Origin: Flavobacteriaceae bacterium
Lineage (GTDB): Bacteria > Bacteroidota > Bacteroidia > Flavobacteriales > Flavobacteriaceae
NCBI GenBank assembly: GCA_013001285.1
Contig: JABDMU010000051.1
Coordinates: 1-44,316, forward strand
Length of the DNA: 44,316 nucleotides
Direction: 5' to 3'
Shown here piece after piece: positions 42,684 to 44,316 of this stretch (its first letter is position 1; the number at the start of each line of letters is the position of its first letter). The notes beneath the pieces were generated by a model. That model was not told the origin of the DNA. It saw only the letters and a list, made by a program, of their open reading frames with translations, and ran no database searches. The position numbers and the translations under genes are program-made.

Positions 42684-43109
42684 TTATTTAGATCTCGAGA
42701 GTGTTATGGTTGTTAGTTTACATATCGAAATTAGGTTATCATTGTCATCTGTAACCCGTATTTCCAACAATTGAGTCGTACGCCCTTTGTGTAAAAATTG
42801 TGCTCTGGCATAAACATGACCTTCTTTTACACTTTTTAAATGATTTCCAGTTATTTCAATGCCTCTAACAAATACTTTATCAGTATCAATAAATAAATGT
42901 GCAGCAAAACTTCCAACACTTTCGGCTAATGCAAGTGTTGCGCCACCATGTAAAATGCCATCTGGTTGATATACACGTCTGTTTACAGGCATCCTAGCCA
43001 GTATGAAATCATCTCCACAATCGATCATTTCAATACCAAGGGTTTCCATTAGGGTATCTTTACTTACCGCATTGGCTTTTGCTAAAATTTGTTCTTTAGA
43101 CATTTGCAT
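42684..43109 (-). CDS. PaaI-type hotdog thioesterase, probable DHNA-CoA thioesterase
   Basis: The protein has 141 residues and a single hotdog fold. The catalytic region is YQPDGILHGGATLALAESVGSFAAHLF, where the HGG and the following Glu (ALAESV) match the PaaI/YbgC-like 4-hydroxybenzoyl-CoA-thioesterase (Arthrobacter type) group. Being the first gene of the menaquinone cluster, it is the obvious candidate to hydrolyse DHNA-CoA (MenI function); the activity is inferred. The start at 43109 (MQMSKEQ; 43103 also possible) is preferred, because the -7 promoter element at 43137-43144 lies just upstream and an ATG at 43154 would be before the promoter. Confidence 0.85.
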   Translation of the reverse strand: MQMSKEQILAKANAVSKDTLMETLGIEMIDCGDDFILARMPVNRRVYQPDGILHGGATLALAESVGSFAAHLFIDTDKVFVRGIEITGNHLKSVKEGHVYARAQFLHKGRTTQLLEIRVTDDNDNLISICKLTTITLSRSK

Positions 43110-43136
43110 AGAATAGCGTGTTTTTAACTCGGAATG

Positions 43137-43144
43137 CAAAAGTA
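43137..43144 (-). promoter_or_regulatory. -7 promoter element of the menaquinone cluster
   Basis: On the minus strand this reads TACTTTTG, an exact TAnnTTTG, 27 bases before the ATG at 43109. A -33 TTG at the right distance is not evident, so the promoter may be weak or activator-dependent. Confidence 0.45.
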
Positions 43145-43195
43145 CAAAACCCAAGCTTAATATGAATTCGATAGAAAAATAAATAGTATTTCAAC

Positions 43196-43226
43196 TAAAA
43201 AAGGAAAAGCAGCCCAAAAGACTGCT
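43196..43226 (-). terminator. Intrinsic terminator after the T9SS cargo gene
   Basis: On the minus strand, AGCAGTC-ttttg-GGCTGCT (seven pairs, one G-T) is followed by TTTTCCTTTTTT. It lies about 35 bases after the stop of the gene at 43261 and just upstream of the men cluster promoter region. Confidence 0.8.
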
Positions 43227-43260
43227 TCTCCAAAAAATTAAATTTGCTATTAATCCAATT

Positions 43261-44316
43261 TTAACGTTTCCTATTTGTTGATATTATTTTCTTAATAACG
43301 TTACCACTATTCGTGGAAACTTTAACAAATAGTAATTGATCCTTAATTCTTGAAAGGTCAAATTGAGTGAGACCATTAGAATTTCTCAAGTATGAACTAC
43401 TCGCCTTTTTCACTACAAATCCGTGTCGATCAAAAATTTCAATAGTAACATCTGTGTCAAAATCAAATTCATAGGCAATGTTAACGACATCTTTATAAGG
43501 AACTGGATAAACAGTAAAATCTACTGCATCACCAAAATCAGGAGCCAGATTGTCTACACAATCGATTGGATCATAATTATTTGGTTCATATGAATCACTT
43601 GTGCCTTCAGTAGCATCACAAGCACATAATATTTCGCATGTAACAGCATGTCCGATCATATAAAATGGACCATCAACTTCAATTGGACCAATGGTTAATT
43701 GAGAGACATTATCTAGCGTACCAGGTTTAAAATTATATTGCCCTGGAGCCACTGTTAAGTCGCCATTATTACCTACTGGATATTGTTCACATCCAATGTA
43801 TAAGTGCGCCTCATTCATGACAAAATTATCATACATGTTATAAGTAACAGTAACTAGACCATCAATGTATTCTAGAATTAGGATTCCTGCTATGGTACCA
43901 TTACTAATATCACATCTGCCTGCTCCTGCATAAAGATACATTTCATAAATGCCTTCAGTGGCAATGTAATTTGTCCAACCCCATCTACTGAAGTCTGGAA
44001 TAAAGCATTCATTCAAGGTTTTATGACGAGCATAAGCAGTCTCACATTTGTCATAAAGCTCTATCTCCCTTTCTAACTTTAAGGTTTCTGTTTTGGTATT
44101 GCCACAATCATCTTCAACGGTGAAAACATAATCAGCTTGTTCAATACATTCCTTCATACTAATATTTGTAGGTCCGGCAGAAACATTGCCGCCTTGTGAA
44201 CAATTATCAGTCCAAGTAGCTGTTAACTCAAGTGGGAAATCCTCATTACACAACATTTCAATTGAAGGTAGTTGAATTTCTGGATCAGTCATATCGTATT
44301 CTCTGGCTACGCGTGT
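43261..44316 (-). CDS. Large secreted protein, C-terminal part, with T9SS sorting domain (5' end outside window)
   Basis: The frame is open to the window's right edge; the codons upstream of the first Met (TRVAREYD) read on without a stop, so only the last 351 residues are seen. Cys-containing segments such as ATWTDNCSQGGNV and FTVEDDCGNTKTETLKLE are the end of hyalin-repeat/Ig-like modules, seen in adhesin-like flavobacterial surface proteins. A domain with cysteines and strands follows (IGCEQYPVGNNGDLTVAPG), then DSYEPNNYDPIDC. The final 85 residues are a Por-type sorting domain (VDFTVYPVPYKDVVNIAYEF, TIEIFDRHGFVVKKAS, QLLFVKVSTNSGNVIKKII). Export through type IX secretion is expected. Confidence 0.85.
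   Translation of the reverse strand, partial: TRVAREYDMTDPEIQLPSIEMLCNEDFPLELTATWTDNCSQGGNVSAGPTNISMKECIEQADYVFTVEDDCGNTKTETLKLEREIELYDKCETAYARHKTLNECFIPDFSRWGWTNYIATEGIYEMYLYAGAGRCDISNGTIAGILILEYIDGLVTVTYNMYDNFVMNEAHLYIGCEQYPVGNNGDLTVAPGQYNFKPGTLDNVSQLTIGPIEVDGPFYMIGHAVTCEILCACDATEGTSDSYEPNNYDPIDCVDNLAPDFGDAVDFTVYPVPYKDVVNIAYEFDFDTDVTIEIFDRHGFVVKKASSSYLRNSNGLTQFDLSRIKDQLLFVKVSTNSGNVIKKIISTNRKR

Overview
The window looks like a chromosomal segment of a member of the Flavobacteriaceae (Bacteroidota). The evidence is A+T-rich DNA, three secreted proteins with Por-type (T9SS) C-terminal sorting domains, a TonB-plug outer-membrane receptor, a CAL67264-type small membrane protein, menaquinone biosynthesis genes, and several copies of the Bacteroidota -7 promoter element TAnnTTTG. 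No rRNA, tRNA, CRISPR array, phage gene or transposase gene was found.

Left part (1-9400, mostly + strand): the tail of an unidentified gene, an ArsC/Spx-like reductase, a TonB-dependent receptor-like barrel protein, a 57-residue membrane protein on the opposite strand, fumarase (fumC), two tandem FG-GAP/VCBS repeat proteins secreted by T9SS, and imidazolonepropionase (hutI) standing alone.

Centre-left (9438-19087): a coiled-coil membrane-anchored protein, a GNAT acetyltransferase, then a minus-strand run of six genes that I consider the least explained part of the window. They encode a long-helical acidic-tailed protein, an unknown protein, a divergent AAA+ ATPase, another unknown protein and two membrane proteins. 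Tight spacing suggests one machine. A G+C-richer, inverted-repeat-ended intergenic element (about 17600-17731) sits between its first two genes.

Centre (19284-27367): a FadL/OmpP1-type outer-membrane channel with an inverted repeat upstream, a small membrane protein, the ABC-F protein EttA with the CAL67264 protein, and a probable redox/thiol-stress regulon. This regulon holds an NAD(P)H-dependent FMN reductase, a fused YjdI-CDGSH iron-sulfur protein, a MarR regulator and a pirin. TTCCnnGGAA inverted repeats lie upstream of both the three-gene operon and pirin, and the first overlaps a predicted -33 element. The beta subunit of an acyl-CoA carboxylase is transcribed divergently.

Right part (27364-44316, mostly - strand): an unusual secreted protein combining vWA, carboxypeptidase-regulatory-like, TonB-plug, TPR and DUF2135-like segments without a barrel; a small secreted lysine-tailed protein; a secreted M24 peptidase; a DoxX protein (+ strand); and a menaquinone cluster running menI-like thioesterase, menF, menD, DUF2853, cvfB-like, menB, menA, UPF0173 hydrolase, menC, CPBP protease, menE. 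A secreted protein with a degenerate vWA-like fold follows it. The window ends inside another T9SS cargo gene. menH and the final methyltransferase (ubiE/menG) are not in this window.

Several genes have in-frame upstream TTG or ATG codons that fall inside promoter elements or neighbouring genes. In those cases I give the downstream ATG as the start.
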